Origin: Pseudomonadota bacterium
GTDB lineage: Bacteria > Pseudomonadota > Gammaproteobacteria > Xanthomonadales > Rhodanobacteraceae
Assembly (NCBI GenBank): GCA_023388255.1
Contig: JAEWGO010000023.1
Coordinates: forward strand, 1-64,000
Direction: 5' to 3'
DNA: 64,000 nt
Position numbers and translations under genes: made by a program. Under the pieces are notes generated by a model, which was not told the DNA's origin, made no database searches, and was given only the letters and a program-made list of their open reading frames with translations. Of this stretch, positions 7,608 to 15,757 are shown piece by piece. Numbering within the stretch: the stretch's first letter is position 1; each line of letters begins with the position of its first letter.

Positions 7608-8135
7608 ATGTCACGTGTAGCCAAGAAACCCATTGCCCTGCCGAAGGGCGTCGAGTGCCAGGTGCAGACCGATGCGATCACCGTGAAGGGTCCGAAAGGC
7701 ACTCTCGCGATGGCCGCGCCGAACGGCGTTCAGGTCGCCATCGAGGGCGGCGAGATCAAGTTGAGCGCGAAGAGCGCCGACGACACCAAGATGGCAGGTA
7801 CCGCGCGCGCGCTGATCAACAACATGGTCACCGGCGTCAGCGAAGGCTATACCCGCAAGCTTGAGCTGGTCGGCGTCGGCTATCGCGCCGCGCTGGCAGG
7901 GAAGGATCTGAACCTGACGCTCGGCTTTTCGCATCCGGTCGTGTTCAAGGCGCCGGAAGGCATCACAATCGAAGTGCCCGCGCAGACCGAAATCCTGATC
8001 AAGGGTGCCGACAAGCAGGTCGTCGGTGAGGTCGCGGCGACGATCCGCAAGTTCCGTCCGCCGGAACCCTACAAGGGCAAGGGCGTGCGTTACTCGGGCG
8101 AAAAGATCACGTTGAAAGAAGCCAAGAAGGCGTAA
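7608..8135 (+). CDS. rplF: Ribosomal protein L6
   Basis: Large-subunit protein L6 (175 aa), near the GTPase-associated centre. It starts MSRVAKKPIALPKGV and contains the two L6 repeats, with KLELVGVGYRA in the first and PPEPYKGKGVRYSGE in the second. TTGGAGG upstream supports the ATG at 7608. Confidence 0.97.
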   Translation: MSRVAKKPIALPKGVECQVQTDAITVKGPKGTLAMAAPNGVQVAIEGGEIKLSAKSADDTKMAGTARALINNMVTGVSEGYTRKLELVGVGYRAALAGKDLNLTLGFSHPVVFKAPEGITIEVPAQTEILIKGADKQVVGEVAATIRKFRPPEPYKGKGVRYSGEKITLKEAKKA

Positions 8136-8198
8136 GGCGTCCGGCCATGCGTGGCCGTGCGTTCCAATAAAGCCAATCCGCTTCTTCGGAGAACCACA

Positions 8199-8552
8199 GT
8201 GGAAAAGAACATCGCAAGACTGCGTCGCGCCAAGACCACGCGTTCGCACATCCGCTCGCTCGGCGTGCCGCGTCTCAGCGTGCACCGCAGTTCGCAGCAC
8301 ATCTACGCGCAGGTACAGAGTGCGGACGGCGACAAGGTCTTCGCTGCGGCATCGACGCTGCAGAAGTCGATCGTCGAGGGCCTGAAGGGCACCAAGAACA
8401 AGTCGGCCGCTGCGGCGGTTGGCAAGGCCGTCGCCGAGCTTGCCCTCAAGGCGGGCATCGACAAGGTCGCGTTCGACCGCTCCGGCTTTCGCTATCACGG
8501 TCGCATCCAGGCCTTGGCCGATGCGGCGCGCGAAGCGGGCCTTAAGTTCTGA
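8199..8552 (+). CDS. rplR: Ribosomal protein L18, GTG start
   Basis: Large-subunit 5S rRNA-binding protein L18 (117 aa). The GTG at 8199 is chosen because GGAG (8188-8191) lies seven bases upstream and the product MEKNIARLRRAKTTR matches the family length; a GTG at 8151 would add 16 unusual residues. Core features are RLSVHRSSQHIYAQV and AFDRSGFRYHGRIQALADAARE. A wide 142-base gap to rpsE holds a small ORF. Confidence 0.95.
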   Translation: MEKNIARLRRAKTTRSHIRSLGVPRLSVHRSSQHIYAQVQSADGDKVFAAASTLQKSIVEGLKGTKNKSAAAAVGKAVAELALKAGIDKVAFDRSGFRYHGRIQALADAAREAGLKF

Positions 8553-8579
8553 GCAATCCTGCCGTCGCGATATGTAGCG

Positions 8580-8684
8580 ATGGCAAACAAGCAACAACCG
8601 GGCGCGTTCCGGACCTGGAAACACCACAATTCCAAGCGGCAACGCCGCAAGCAGAAGTCCGCGCCGAGGTCTTGGGCGGCATGA
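8580..8684 (+). CDS. Possible small basic protein (34 aa) between rplR and rpsE
   Basis: An ATG-to-TGA frame of 34 codons lies in the otherwise unexplained 142-base rplR-rpsE gap. The product starts MANKQQPGAF, contains TWKHHNSKRQRRKQK and is strongly basic, as expected of an RNA-binding peptide. It has no clear Shine-Dalgarno. Its first codons resemble those of rpsE (ATGGCAAACAA in both), so it may derive from a local duplication. I do not recognise a family. It may also be non-coding. Confidence 0.35.
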   Translation: MANKQQPGAFRTWKHHNSKRQRRKQKSAPRSWAA

Positions 8685-8694
8685 CAGGTGAAAC

Positions 8695-9207
8695 ATGGCA
8701 AACAACAACGAACGTGAAAGCGCCGATGGCTTCCTCGAGAAGCTGATCGCCGTGAACCGCGTGGCGAAGACCGTCAAGGGCGGTCGCCAGATGAGCTTTA
8801 CCGCGCTGACCGTGGTCGGTGACGGCGACGGTCGCGTCGGCTTCGGTTACGGCAAGGCGCGCGAAGTGCCGGTCGCGATCTCGAAGGCGATGGAGCGTGC
8901 GCGCAAGGGCATGATCAAGGTCCAGCTCAACAACGGCACGCTGTTCCACGCCGTCAAGGCGAATCATGGCGCGGCCAAGGTGTTCATGCAGCCGGCGTCC
9001 GAAGGTACTGGCGTGATCGCCGGTGGCGCGATGCGCGCCGTGCTCGAAGTGGTCGGCGTGAAGAACGTGCTGGCCAAGGCGGTGGGTTCGCGCAATCCGA
9101 TCAACTTGGTGCGTGCGACGATCAACGGTCTGCAGGCGATGGTGTCGCCGGAGCGCATTGCCTCCAAGCGCGGCAAGTCGATCGACGAGGTGCTCGGCAA
9201 TGACTAA
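8695..9207 (+). CDS. rpsE: Ribosomal protein S5
   Basis: 30S protein S5 (170 aa), part of the mRNA entry tunnel; mutations here affect fidelity and spectinomycin sensitivity. The N-terminal dsRNA-binding domain has EKLIAVNRVAKTVKGGR and VGFGYGKAREVPVAISKA. The C terminus has RNPINLVRATINGLQ. It overlaps rpmD by eight bases. Confidence 0.97.
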   Translation: MANNNERESADGFLEKLIAVNRVAKTVKGGRQMSFTALTVVGDGDGRVGFGYGKAREVPVAISKAMERARKGMIKVQLNNGTLFHAVKANHGAAKVFMQPASEGTGVIAGGAMRAVLEVVGVKNVLAKAVGSRNPINLVRATINGLQAMVSPERIASKRGKSIDEVLGND

Positions 9208-9406
9208 GACCAAGGCTACCGAAGGCAAGACGCTGCGCGTCCGCCTGTTCAAGAGCATCAACGGATGCCAGGGGCGCCACGTCCTCAGCGTGCGTGCGCT
9301 CGGCCTGCGCAAGCTCAACGACGTGCGCGAGCTCAAGGATTCGCCGTCGGTGCGCGGTTTGATCAACCAGGTCAGCTACCTGGTCCGCATCGAAGAAAGC
9401 GCGTAA
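9200..9406 (+). CDS. rpmD: Ribosomal protein L30
   Basis: Large-subunit protein L30 (68 aa). The sequence contains LRVRLFKSINGCQGRH and ALGLRKLNDVRELKDSPSVRG, matching the family; the last residues VSYLVRIEE are typical. The ATG at 9200 overlaps the end of rpsE, so translation is probably coupled. The first eight residues (MTKTKATE) are a little longer than in E. coli. Confidence 0.95.
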   Translation: MTKTKATEGKTLRVRLFKSINGCQGRHVLSVRALGLRKLNDVRELKDSPSVRGLINQVSYLVRIEESA

Positions 9407-9473
9407 GGCGCGGGGGCATTGTGCCGTCGGTTCGATGCCTCGAAGTTGAAGAATCTTTCTGGAGTTGACTCCC

Positions 9474-9908
9474 ATGCGTCTCAATACACTCAAGCCCGCC
9501 GCTGGCGCCCGCAAGGATCGTGTCCGCGTTGGCCGCGGCATCGGTTCCGGCCTCGGCAAGACAGCCGGTCGTGGTCACAAGGGTCAGTTCGCGCGTTCCG
9601 GCAAGGGCAAGGTCAAGGCCGGCTTCGAAGGCGGCCAGATGCCGTTGCAGCGTCGCCTGCCGAAAATCGGTTTCCGTTCCAAGAAGGCGCACGAAGTCAG
9701 TGAAGTCCTGCTGTACAAGCTCGATTCGCTGAAGACGGACGTCGTCGATTTCGATGCGTTGAAGGCTGCCGGTCTGATCGAGACGCGCGCCGAGCGTGCC
9801 AAGATCGTCAAGAAAGGCGAAATCAAGCGCGCGATTACGCTCAAAGGCGTGGCGGTGACGGCCGGTGCCAAGGCTGCGATCGAGGCTGCCGGCGGCAGCG
9901 TGGAGTAA
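9474..9908 (+). CDS. rplO: Ribosomal protein L15
   Basis: Large-subunit protein L15 (144 aa), a late assembly protein. It starts MRLNTLKPAAGARKDRVRVGRG and has the Gly-rich segment GSGLGKTAGRGHKGQ and the motif GFEGGQMPLQRRLPKIGF. GGAG at 9461-9464 supports the ATG at 9474. Four bases separate its stop from the secY start. Confidence 0.97.
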   Translation: MRLNTLKPAAGARKDRVRVGRGIGSGLGKTAGRGHKGQFARSGKGKVKAGFEGGQMPLQRRLPKIGFRSKKAHEVSEVLLYKLDSLKTDVVDFDALKAAGLIETRAERAKIVKKGEIKRAITLKGVAVTAGAKAAIEAAGGSVE

Positions 9909-9912
9909 GCGG

Positions 9913-11223
9913 GTGGCCACCCAGTCCAATCCGCTAGCCGCATTCGGCAAATTGACCGAGCTGAAACAGCGCTTGCTGTTCGTCATCGGCGCGCTGGTCG
10001 TGTACCGGCTCGGCTCGTTCATCCCGTTGCCGGGCGTCGATCCCGCGCGGATGGCGGACCTGGTTGGCAAGGCCGGTGGTCTGCTCGACATGTTCAACAT
10101 GTTCTCGGGCGGTGCACTGAGTCGCATGTCGGTGTTCGCGCTCGGCGTCATTCCGTACATTTCCGCTTCCATCATCGTGCAGATGTTTGCGGCGGTGATC
10201 CCGAGCTGGCAGGCGCTACGCAAGGAAGGCGAATCGGGTCGGCGCAAGCTGACCACGTACACTCGCATGGGCACGTTGGCGCTGGCGATCTTCCAGTCGT
10301 TCGGTGTCGCGACGATGCTGCAACTGCAACCGGGTGTGGTGTATGCGCCGGGGCCGAGTTTCGTCCTGACCACGATCGTCGGCCTTACCGCCGGAACCAT
10401 GTTCCTGATGTGGCTCGGCGAGCAGATCACCGAACGCGGTATCGGCAACGGTATCTCACTGTTGATCTTCGCCGGCATCGTCGCCGGCCTGCCGGCGGCG
10501 GTCGTGCATACGTTGGGCATGGCACAGACCGGTGAAATGCCGATCCTGCGCGTGCTGATCGTGTTCGCGATCGTGCTGGTGGTGACTGCCTTCGTCGTGT
10601 TCATGGAGCGCGGCCAACGTCGTATCACCGTGAATTACGCGCGTCGCCAAGGTGGTGCCGGCAAGGCGTACATGAACCAGAGTTCGCATCTGCCGCTGAA
10701 GATCAATATGGCAGGCGTGATCCCGCCGATCTTTGCCTCGTCTTTGCTGATGTTTCCGGCGACGGCGGCGACGTGGTTCAACAATTCGAGTGACATCCAT
10801 TGGCTGCAAGTGCTCACCGCTTCGCTCGGACCGGGTGAGCCGCTGCACATGTTGATCTATGCGGTACTGATCATCGTGTTTGCGTATTTCTACACGGCGT
10901 TGACGTTCAATTCGCAGGAAACTGCGGACAATCTCAAGCGCTCCGGCGCGTTGATCCCGGGCTTGCGTCCGGGCAAGGCGACAGCCGATTACATCGATGC
11001 GGTGCTTACTCGCCTCACCGGCGCCGGTGCCCTGTATCTGGTCGCGGTTTGCCTGGTTCCGGATATCCTCCGCAACGCTTGGCATGTACCGTTCTACTTC
11101 GGCGGCACATCGCTGCTGATCGTGGTCGTCGTGGTGATGGACTTCACGGCCCAGATCCAGGCGCACCTCGTGTCGCACCAGTATGAAAGTCTGCTCAAGA
11201 AGGCGAATCTGCGCGGCCGTTGA
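9913..11223 (+). CDS. secY: Protein translocase subunit SecY, GTG start
   Basis: The pore subunit of the SecYEG translocon in the inner membrane (436 aa, ten membrane segments). Visible features are the plug and first segments around RLGSFIPLPGVDP, FALGVIPYISASIIVQM, and the cytosolic loop GNGISLLIFAGIVAGLP. The GTG at 9913 is preferred because GGAG (9902-9905) lies seven bases upstream and the product starts in the conserved region; a longer start would overlap rplO. In E. coli rpmJ follows; no L36 gene is seen here. Confidence 0.97.
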   Translation: MATQSNPLAAFGKLTELKQRLLFVIGALVVYRLGSFIPLPGVDPARMADLVGKAGGLLDMFNMFSGGALSRMSVFALGVIPYISASIIVQMFAAVIPSWQALRKEGESGRRKLTTYTRMGTLALAIFQSFGVATMLQLQPGVVYAPGPSFVLTTIVGLTAGTMFLMWLGEQITERGIGNGISLLIFAGIVAGLPAAVVHTLGMAQTGEMPILRVLIVFAIVLVVTAFVVFMERGQRRITVNYARRQGGAGKAYMNQSSHLPLKINMAGVIPPIFASSLLMFPATAATWFNNSSDIHWLQVLTASLGPGEPLHMLIYAVLIIVFAYFYTALTFNSQETADNLKRSGALIPGLRPGKATADYIDAVLTRLTGAGALYLVAVCLVPDILRNAWHVPFYFGGTSLLIVVVVVMDFTAQIQAHLVSHQYESLLKKANLRGR

Positions 11224-11262
11224 GCGAGCAATCCGCATTCCGGCCTGCCTTCATGCCCGGGC

Positions 11263-11291
11263 TTTCCCGGGGCCGGCAATCCGGATATAAT
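11263..11291 (+). promoter_or_regulatory. Promoter of the alpha operon (rpsM-rplQ)
   Basis: A perfect -10 box TATAAT (11286-11291) lies 17 bases after a poor -35 (TTTCCC, 11263-11268). Transcription would start near 11298, about 40 bases before rpsM. The upstream CCCGGG/CCCGGG repeat near 11256-11272 could form a hairpin but has no T-run. The window 11224-11337 holds no gene. Confidence 0.5.
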
Positions 11292-11337
11292 GTCAAGTTC
11301 ACTGCGCACTTAAGTTGTTTTTTGGAGATCATCAAGC

Positions 11338-11694
11338 ATGGCACGCATTGCAGGTGTCAATCTGCCGGTTCAGAAGCATGTCGTGATCGGCCTGCAGAGC
11401 ATTTTCGGTGTCGGCCGTTCGCGGTCGAAGAAGGTCTGCGTGGACGCAGGTATCAATCCGGCGACCAAGATCAAGGATCTGACCGAAGCCGAAGTCGACA
11501 AGCTGCGCCATGAGATCGCCAAGTTCGGCGTCGAAGGCGACCTGCGCCGCGAAGTCGGCATGTCGATCAAGCGTCTGATCGATCTCGGCACCTATCGTGG
11601 TCTGCGCCATCGGCGCGGCCTTCCGTTGCGCGGTCAGCGTACACGCACCAACGCGCGCACCCGCAAGGGCCCGCGTCGCGCCATCAGGAAATAA
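11338..11694 (+). CDS. rpsM: Ribosomal protein S13
   Basis: 30S head protein S13 (118 aa), which contacts L5 across the subunit bridge and the P-site tRNA. It starts MARIAGVNLPVQKHVVIGL and ends with RGLPLRGQRTRTNARTRKGP, both diagnostic. TTGGAG at 11322-11327 is the likely ribosome-binding site. It is the first gene of the alpha operon. Confidence 0.97.
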   Translation: MARIAGVNLPVQKHVVIGLQSIFGVGRSRSKKVCVDAGINPATKIKDLTEAEVDKLRHEIAKFGVEGDLRREVGMSIKRLIDLGTYRGLRHRRGLPLRGQRTRTNARTRKGPRRAIRK

Positions 11695-11711
11695 GAGGAA
11701 ACCCCGGACCC

Positions 11712-12104
11712 ATGAACAAGCCGGCTGCAGTCAAGGCTAAGAAGAAGACCAAGCGCGTGGTGACGGATGCCGTCGCCCATGTGCAGGCTTCGTTCAACAA
11801 TACCATCGTCACGATTACCGACCGTCAAGGCAATGCGCTTTCTTGGGCAACATCCGGTGGCGCCGGTTTTCGTGGTTCGCGCAAGTCGACGCCGTTCGCG
11901 GCGCAGGTCGCTGCCGACAAGGCCGCGAAGGCTGCTACGGACTACGGCATCAAGACCGTCGAAGTGCGCATCAAGGGCCCGGGCCCGGGGCGCGAATCCG
12001 CGGTCCGCGCGTTGAACAACGCGGGCTACAAGGTTACCAACATCATCGACGTGACGCCGATTCCGCACAACGGATGTCGTCCGCCGAAAAAGCGTCGCGT
12101 GTAA
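11712..12104 (+). CDS. rpsK: Ribosomal protein S11
   Basis: 30S platform protein S11 (130 aa). It contains HVQASFNNTIVTITDRQGN, RGSRKSTPFAAQVAAD and the C-terminal PHNGCRPPKKRRV. The Asn in PHNG is the isoaspartate site known in E. coli S11. It lies between rpsM and rpsD with short gaps. Confidence 0.97.
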   Translation: MNKPAAVKAKKKTKRVVTDAVAHVQASFNNTIVTITDRQGNALSWATSGGAGFRGSRKSTPFAAQVAADKAAKAATDYGIKTVEVRIKGPGPGRESAVRALNNAGYKVTNIIDVTPIPHNGCRPPKKRRV

Positions 12105-12119
12105 GGGAGAACTGGGAAA

Positions 12120-12752
12120 ATGGCTCGTTACATCGGACCCACCTGCAAGCTCGCGCGCCGCGAAGGCGCCGACCTCAGCCTCAAGAGTCCCTCGCGCGCG
12201 ATCGATTCGAAGTGCAAGCTGGAGCAGAAGCCCGGCCAGCACGGCGCTGCTGGCGCCAAGCGCGGTCGCCTGTCGGATTACGGCGTGCAGCTGCGCGAAA
12301 AGCAGAAGGTCAAGCGCATCTATGGCCTGCTCGAGCGCCAGTTCAGCGCGTACTACAAGAAGGCATCGAGCCAGAAGGGCAATGCGGGCGAGAATCTGCT
12401 GCGCCTGCTCGAAGGCCGTCTGGACAACATCGTCTATCGCATGGGCTTCGCGGTGACCCGCGCCCAGGCGCGCCAGCTTGTTTCGCATGCGGCCATCCGC
12501 GTCAATGGCAAGAAGGTGAACCTGCCGTCGTTCCAGGTCCGCCCTGGTGACGAGATCGCGCTGTCCGAGCGTGCCAAGAGCCAGCTGCGGGTGCAGGAAT
12601 CGCTGACCGTCTCGCAGCAGATGGATCTGGTTCCCGCTTGGATCGAAGTTGACGCGAAGAAGGCGAGTGGTCTGCTGAAAACATTGCCTGAGCGTTCCGA
12701 TCTGCCGTCGGATATCAACGAAAGCCTGATCATCGAGCTCTACTCGAAGTAA
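12120..12752 (+). CDS. rpsD: Ribosomal protein S4
   Basis: 30S assembly initiator S4 (210 aa). The N-terminal domain has RYIGPTCKLARREGADL and KPGQHG; the S4 RNA-binding domain (about residues 95-160) includes GRLDNIVYRMGFAVTRAQARQ, cited in part. In E. coli S4 represses the alpha operon by binding the rpsM leader, here only about 40 bases long. The start follows GGGAGAACTGGGAAA. Confidence 0.97.
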   Translation: MARYIGPTCKLARREGADLSLKSPSRAIDSKCKLEQKPGQHGAAGAKRGRLSDYGVQLREKQKVKRIYGLLERQFSAYYKKASSQKGNAGENLLRLLEGRLDNIVYRMGFAVTRAQARQLVSHAAIRVNGKKVNLPSFQVRPGDEIALSERAKSQLRVQESLTVSQQMDLVPAWIEVDAKKASGLLKTLPERSDLPSDINESLIIELYSK

Positions 12753-12830
12753 GAAGACCGGTTGCCACTGGTTTTCCGCGGCAAACACACCACCTGAAGA
12801 GTCCGACAGGATTCTTGGAGTCAACCTCAT

Positions 12831-13829
12831 ATGGCGGGATCGTCAACCAACGTGCTGCGTCCGCGCGGCATCCAAGTCGAGCGCATCGGCAACAACCGCG
12901 CCCGCGTCGTCGTCGAACCGCTGGAGCGCGGGTTTGGCCACACGCTCGGCAACGCGTTGCGCCGCGTGCTGCTCTCGTCCATCCCGGGCAGTGCCATCAT
13001 CGAAGTCGAAATCGACGGCGTGCTGCACGAGTACACCACGCTCGAAGGCCTGCAGGAGGACGTCATCGAAGTCCTGCTGAACCTGAAGGACGTCGCGATT
13101 CGCATGCACAGCGGCGACGAGACCACGCTTACGCTCAGCAAAAAGGGCAAGGGCGTTGTGACCGCGGCTGACATCAAGGTCGACCATACGGTCGAGATCG
13201 TCAATCCGGATCACGTGATCTGTCACCTGACCAAGGATATCGCGCTGAACATGCGCCTGAAGGTTGCGCGCGGCGTCGGCTACCAGCCGGCCACCGCCCG
13301 TCGCCTGCCGGACGAGGAAGCGCGTCCGATCGGCCGCCTGCAGCTCGATGCCTCCTATTGCCCGGTCCGCCGCGTCGCCTACAACGTCGACAGTGCGCGT
13401 CTGGAGCAGCGTACCGATCTCGACAAGTTGGTGCTGGACGTCGAAACGAACGGTGCGATCGATGCCGAGGAAGCGGTGCGCAACGCCGCCGAGATCTTGC
13501 AGGATCAGATCAGCGTGTTCGGTGATTTCACACGTCGCGAAAGCGCCGATGCGAAGACCGACAAGGGTGGCGTCGATCCGGTGCTGCTGCGTCCCATCGA
13601 CGACCTCGAGCTGACCGTGCGCTCGGCCAATTGTCTCAAGGCCGAGAGCATCTACTACATCGGCGATCTCGTGCAGAAGACCGAGGTCGAGTTGCTGAAG
13701 ACGCCGAATCTCGGCAAGAAGTCGCTGACCGAGATCAAGGACGTGCTCTATCAGCGTGGCCTTCAGCTTGGCATGAAGCTCGAAAGCTGGCCGCCGCCGG
13801 GGCTGGTGCACGGCATGCAGCTGGGTTGA
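12831..13829 (+). CDS. rpoA: RNA polymerase alpha subunit
   Basis: Alpha subunit of RNA polymerase (332 aa). The N-terminal assembly domain has GFGHTLGNALRRVLLSSIPG (about residues 40-60). The C-terminal domain, which binds UP elements and activators, has VRSANCLKAESIYYIGDL, including the DNA-contacting Arg, and TPNLGKKSLTEIKDVL. It lies between rpsD and rplQ as in most bacteria; the gap to rplQ is unusually wide (185 bases). Confidence 0.98.
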   Translation: MAGSSTNVLRPRGIQVERIGNNRARVVVEPLERGFGHTLGNALRRVLLSSIPGSAIIEVEIDGVLHEYTTLEGLQEDVIEVLLNLKDVAIRMHSGDETTLTLSKKGKGVVTAADIKVDHTVEIVNPDHVICHLTKDIALNMRLKVARGVGYQPATARRLPDEEARPIGRLQLDASYCPVRRVAYNVDSARLEQRTDLDKLVLDVETNGAIDAEEAVRNAAEILQDQISVFGDFTRRESADAKTDKGGVDPVLLRPIDDLELTVRSANCLKAESIYYIGDLVQKTEVELLKTPNLGKKSLTEIKDVLYQRGLQLGMKLESWPPPGLVHGMQLG

Positions 13830-13873
13830 TCGATTGCTTTTGCGATCATTCTGGATCGCCAGGCAGGAACCGG

Positions 13874-13907
13874 TTCGGCGAGTTTGCGCGCAAGCGCCCT
13901 CGCCGAA
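13874..13907 (+). promoter_or_regulatory. Hairpin in the rpoA-rplQ gap
   Basis: TTCGGCGAG (13874-13882) pairs with CTCGCCGAA (13899-13907), with a further short palindrome TTGCGCGCAA in the loop. No T-run follows. It may stabilise the rpoA message or mark a processing site. The rest of 13830-14014 shows nothing recognisable. Confidence 0.35.
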
Positions 13908-14014
13908 TGTTTGACCAGAAGCTCGTTTCAATCGGGCATATAACAGCGGGCAACCGCGGGAAGCCGGACGCAGGAGCCGGTTTCTCATAACAATCGGATA
14001 TCGAGGATTTCACC

Positions 14015-14401
14015 ATGCGCCACCAGAAAGCCGGTCGCAAATTCAACCGGACCAGCAGCCATCGCGAAGCGATGTTCAAGAACATGGCTGCGTCGCTGTT
14101 CAAGCACGAGCTGATCCGCACGACCTTGCCGAAGGCGAAGGAACTGCGTCGCGTCGCCGAGCCGCTGATCACCTTGGCCAAGGTCGATGGCGTCGCCAAT
14201 CGCCGCCTCGCGTTCGCGCGCCTGCGCGACAAGGAAGCGGTCGGCAAGCTGTTCGTCGAACTCGGCCCGCGTTACCGCGAGCGCAAGGGCGGTTACTTGC
14301 GCCTGCTCAAGTGCGGCTTCCGCGTCGGCGACAATGCGCCGATGGCGTATGTCGAGCTGGTCGATCGTCCACAAGCCAGCACCGAAGAGGCGGCGGATTG
14401 A
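14015..14401 (+). CDS. rplQ: Ribosomal protein L17
   Basis: Large-subunit protein L17 (128 aa) near the tunnel exit. It begins MRHQKAGRKFNRTSSHREAMF and contains HELIRTTLPKAKELRRVAEPLIT (given in part), both typical. The C terminus ends MAYVELVDRP plus a short tail. It closes the alpha operon; a strong terminator follows at 14426. Confidence 0.97.
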   Translation: MRHQKAGRKFNRTSSHREAMFKNMAASLFKHELIRTTLPKAKELRRVAEPLITLAKVDGVANRRLAFARLRDKEAVGKLFVELGPRYRERKGGYLRLLKCGFRVGDNAPMAYVELVDRPQASTEEAAD

Positions 14402-15705
14402 TCGCTCGACCGACAGACAAGTACGAGCCCCGGCATGTCCGGGGCTTTGCTTTTGCGGGATCGGAAAAGCGTTCCAGCGACGCGCTCGGTCCTGCGTCGT
14501 TCGTCGTCTGGTTTCTCGGCATTGTGCTTGGTTTGCTCTATGCGACGGCGATCACATACTCGTTCGCGGGCAGCGAGCATGGCGACGAGATCTATCACTA
14601 CGCGCAGATCCACTTGTTCCGGATCGGCGATTTCCGTGTCCTCGATACTTACCTGACTACGATCCCCGGCTATCACGCGGTGGTTGCCGTGTTGCTCAAG
14701 TTGGCGGGTTTGGATTCGCTCGGCGCCGCACGCGCGATCAACGCGATGATCGGCCTGGTGATGTTGGCCACCTTCCACGCACTGCGGCGGCGCGTGTGGC
14801 CAGCTACCGAATGCGTCGCCACGGCGCAGCTTGTCGCGCTGCCGATCCTTGCGCCGTATTTCTTCCTCGTCTATACGGACGTGCTTGCACTCGCACTGAT
14901 CCTTGGTGCCGTTGCGGCGATGCTTGCGCGTCGACACGTTTTGTCGGCATTGCTGCTCGTATGCGTCGTGGCCGTGCGGCAGAACGATGTCGTATGGGCG
15001 GGGTTCGTTGGTCTGCTGGCCGTATGGCCGTCTTGGCGTGAAAATACCCTGACGCATTGGAAATCGATTGTGTCGATCGCTCTGCCATATGCATTGCCGG
15101 TCGTCACGTTCCTGGCGTTCTGGGCATGGAATGGTTCGATCTCGCTGTCGCATGGCCAAGCCGCGCTGCATCCGGAGTTGACGCTGCACTTCGGCAATCC
15201 GTTCTTCGCCTTGCTGCTTGTCGGCGTGTTGATGCCGTTGCACGTGCTTGCGGGCTTGCGCGATTTCGTTGGGTGGTTGCGTGGCCGACTGTGGCTGCTC
15301 GCCATTCCGCTCACGCTTTTCGCGCTGTACTGGTTCGGGTTCCGCGCCGACAACCCGTACAACGGCGCGATGCCTGCTTTCCTGCCGCGGAATGCGTTCC
15401 TGCTCGCGCTCGATCGCGAGCCGTGGCTGCGGGCCGCCGCCGGCATTGTCATGGTGGTGGCCTTCTGTGGACTCGCCGCCACGCGACTGCGTCCATCGGC
15501 GGCGGCGTGGCTGTATCCGATCGCGGCCTTCTTCCTCGCCGCGTCTTGGTTGATCGAGCAGCGTTACGCGCTGGTGCCCATCGTGCTGTGGCTCGCGTTT
15601 CGTGAGCAACGCGCGCGTTGGATGGAGTATGCGACTCTGGCACTTTGGCTGGTTCTCGCGGTCTGCCTTTTCTCCGGAGTCGTCACGGGTCGCTTCTTCC
15701 TGTAG
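14398..15705 (+). CDS. ALG10/DIE2-like membrane glycosyltransferase (putative)
   Basis: An integral membrane protein (435 aa from this start) with about ten hydrophobic segments. Near residue 60 it has GSEHGDEIYHYAQ followed by LTTIPGYH, and later VVAVRQNDVVWAGF. This layout matches the DIE2/ALG10 family, which moves glucose from a lipid-phosphate donor; eukaryotic members have similar DEIFH, TTxPG and RQTN blocks. No in-frame ATG exists near the N terminus. The TTG at 14398 has AAGAGG seven bases upstream and overlaps the rplQ stop, but it lies before the alpha terminator, so a later GTG (14524) cannot be excluded. The bacterial substrate is unknown. Confidence 0.65.
   Translation: MIARPTDKYEPRHVRGFAFAGSEKRSSDALGPASFVVWFLGIVLGLLYATAITYSFAGSEHGDEIYHYAQIHLFRIGDFRVLDTYLTTIPGYHAVVAVLLKLAGLDSLGAARAINAMIGLVMLATFHALRRRVWPATECVATAQLVALPILAPYFFLVYTDVLALALILGAVAAMLARRHVLSALLLVCVVAVRQNDVVWAGFVGLLAVWPSWRENTLTHWKSIVSIALPYALPVVTFLAFWAWNGSISLSHGQAALHPELTLHFGNPFFALLLVGVLMPLHVLAGLRDFVGWLRGRLWLLAIPLTLFALYWFGFRADNPYNGAMPAFLPRNAFLLALDREPWLRAAAGIVMVVAFCGLAATRLRPSAAAWLYPIAAFFLAASWLIEQRYALVPIVLWLAFREQRARWMEYATLALWLVLAVCLFSGVVTGRFFL
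14426..14454 (+). terminator. Intrinsic terminator of the alpha operon
   Basis: AGCCCCGG (14426-14433) pairs with CCGGGGCT (14439-14446) around the loop CATGT and is followed by TTGCTTTT. It lies 25 bases after the rplQ stop, and inside the 5' part of the longest reading of the next gene. Confidence 0.85.
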
Positions 15706-15757
15706 ACGCACGCGCTTCGCATCCGGATATTCCACTTTTCACTTATCGGGGAATGCA

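Noticed and set aside
13911..13944. TTGACC with a later TATAAC as a promoter for rplQ.
   Set aside because: The spacing is 22 bases, too long for a sigma-70 promoter.
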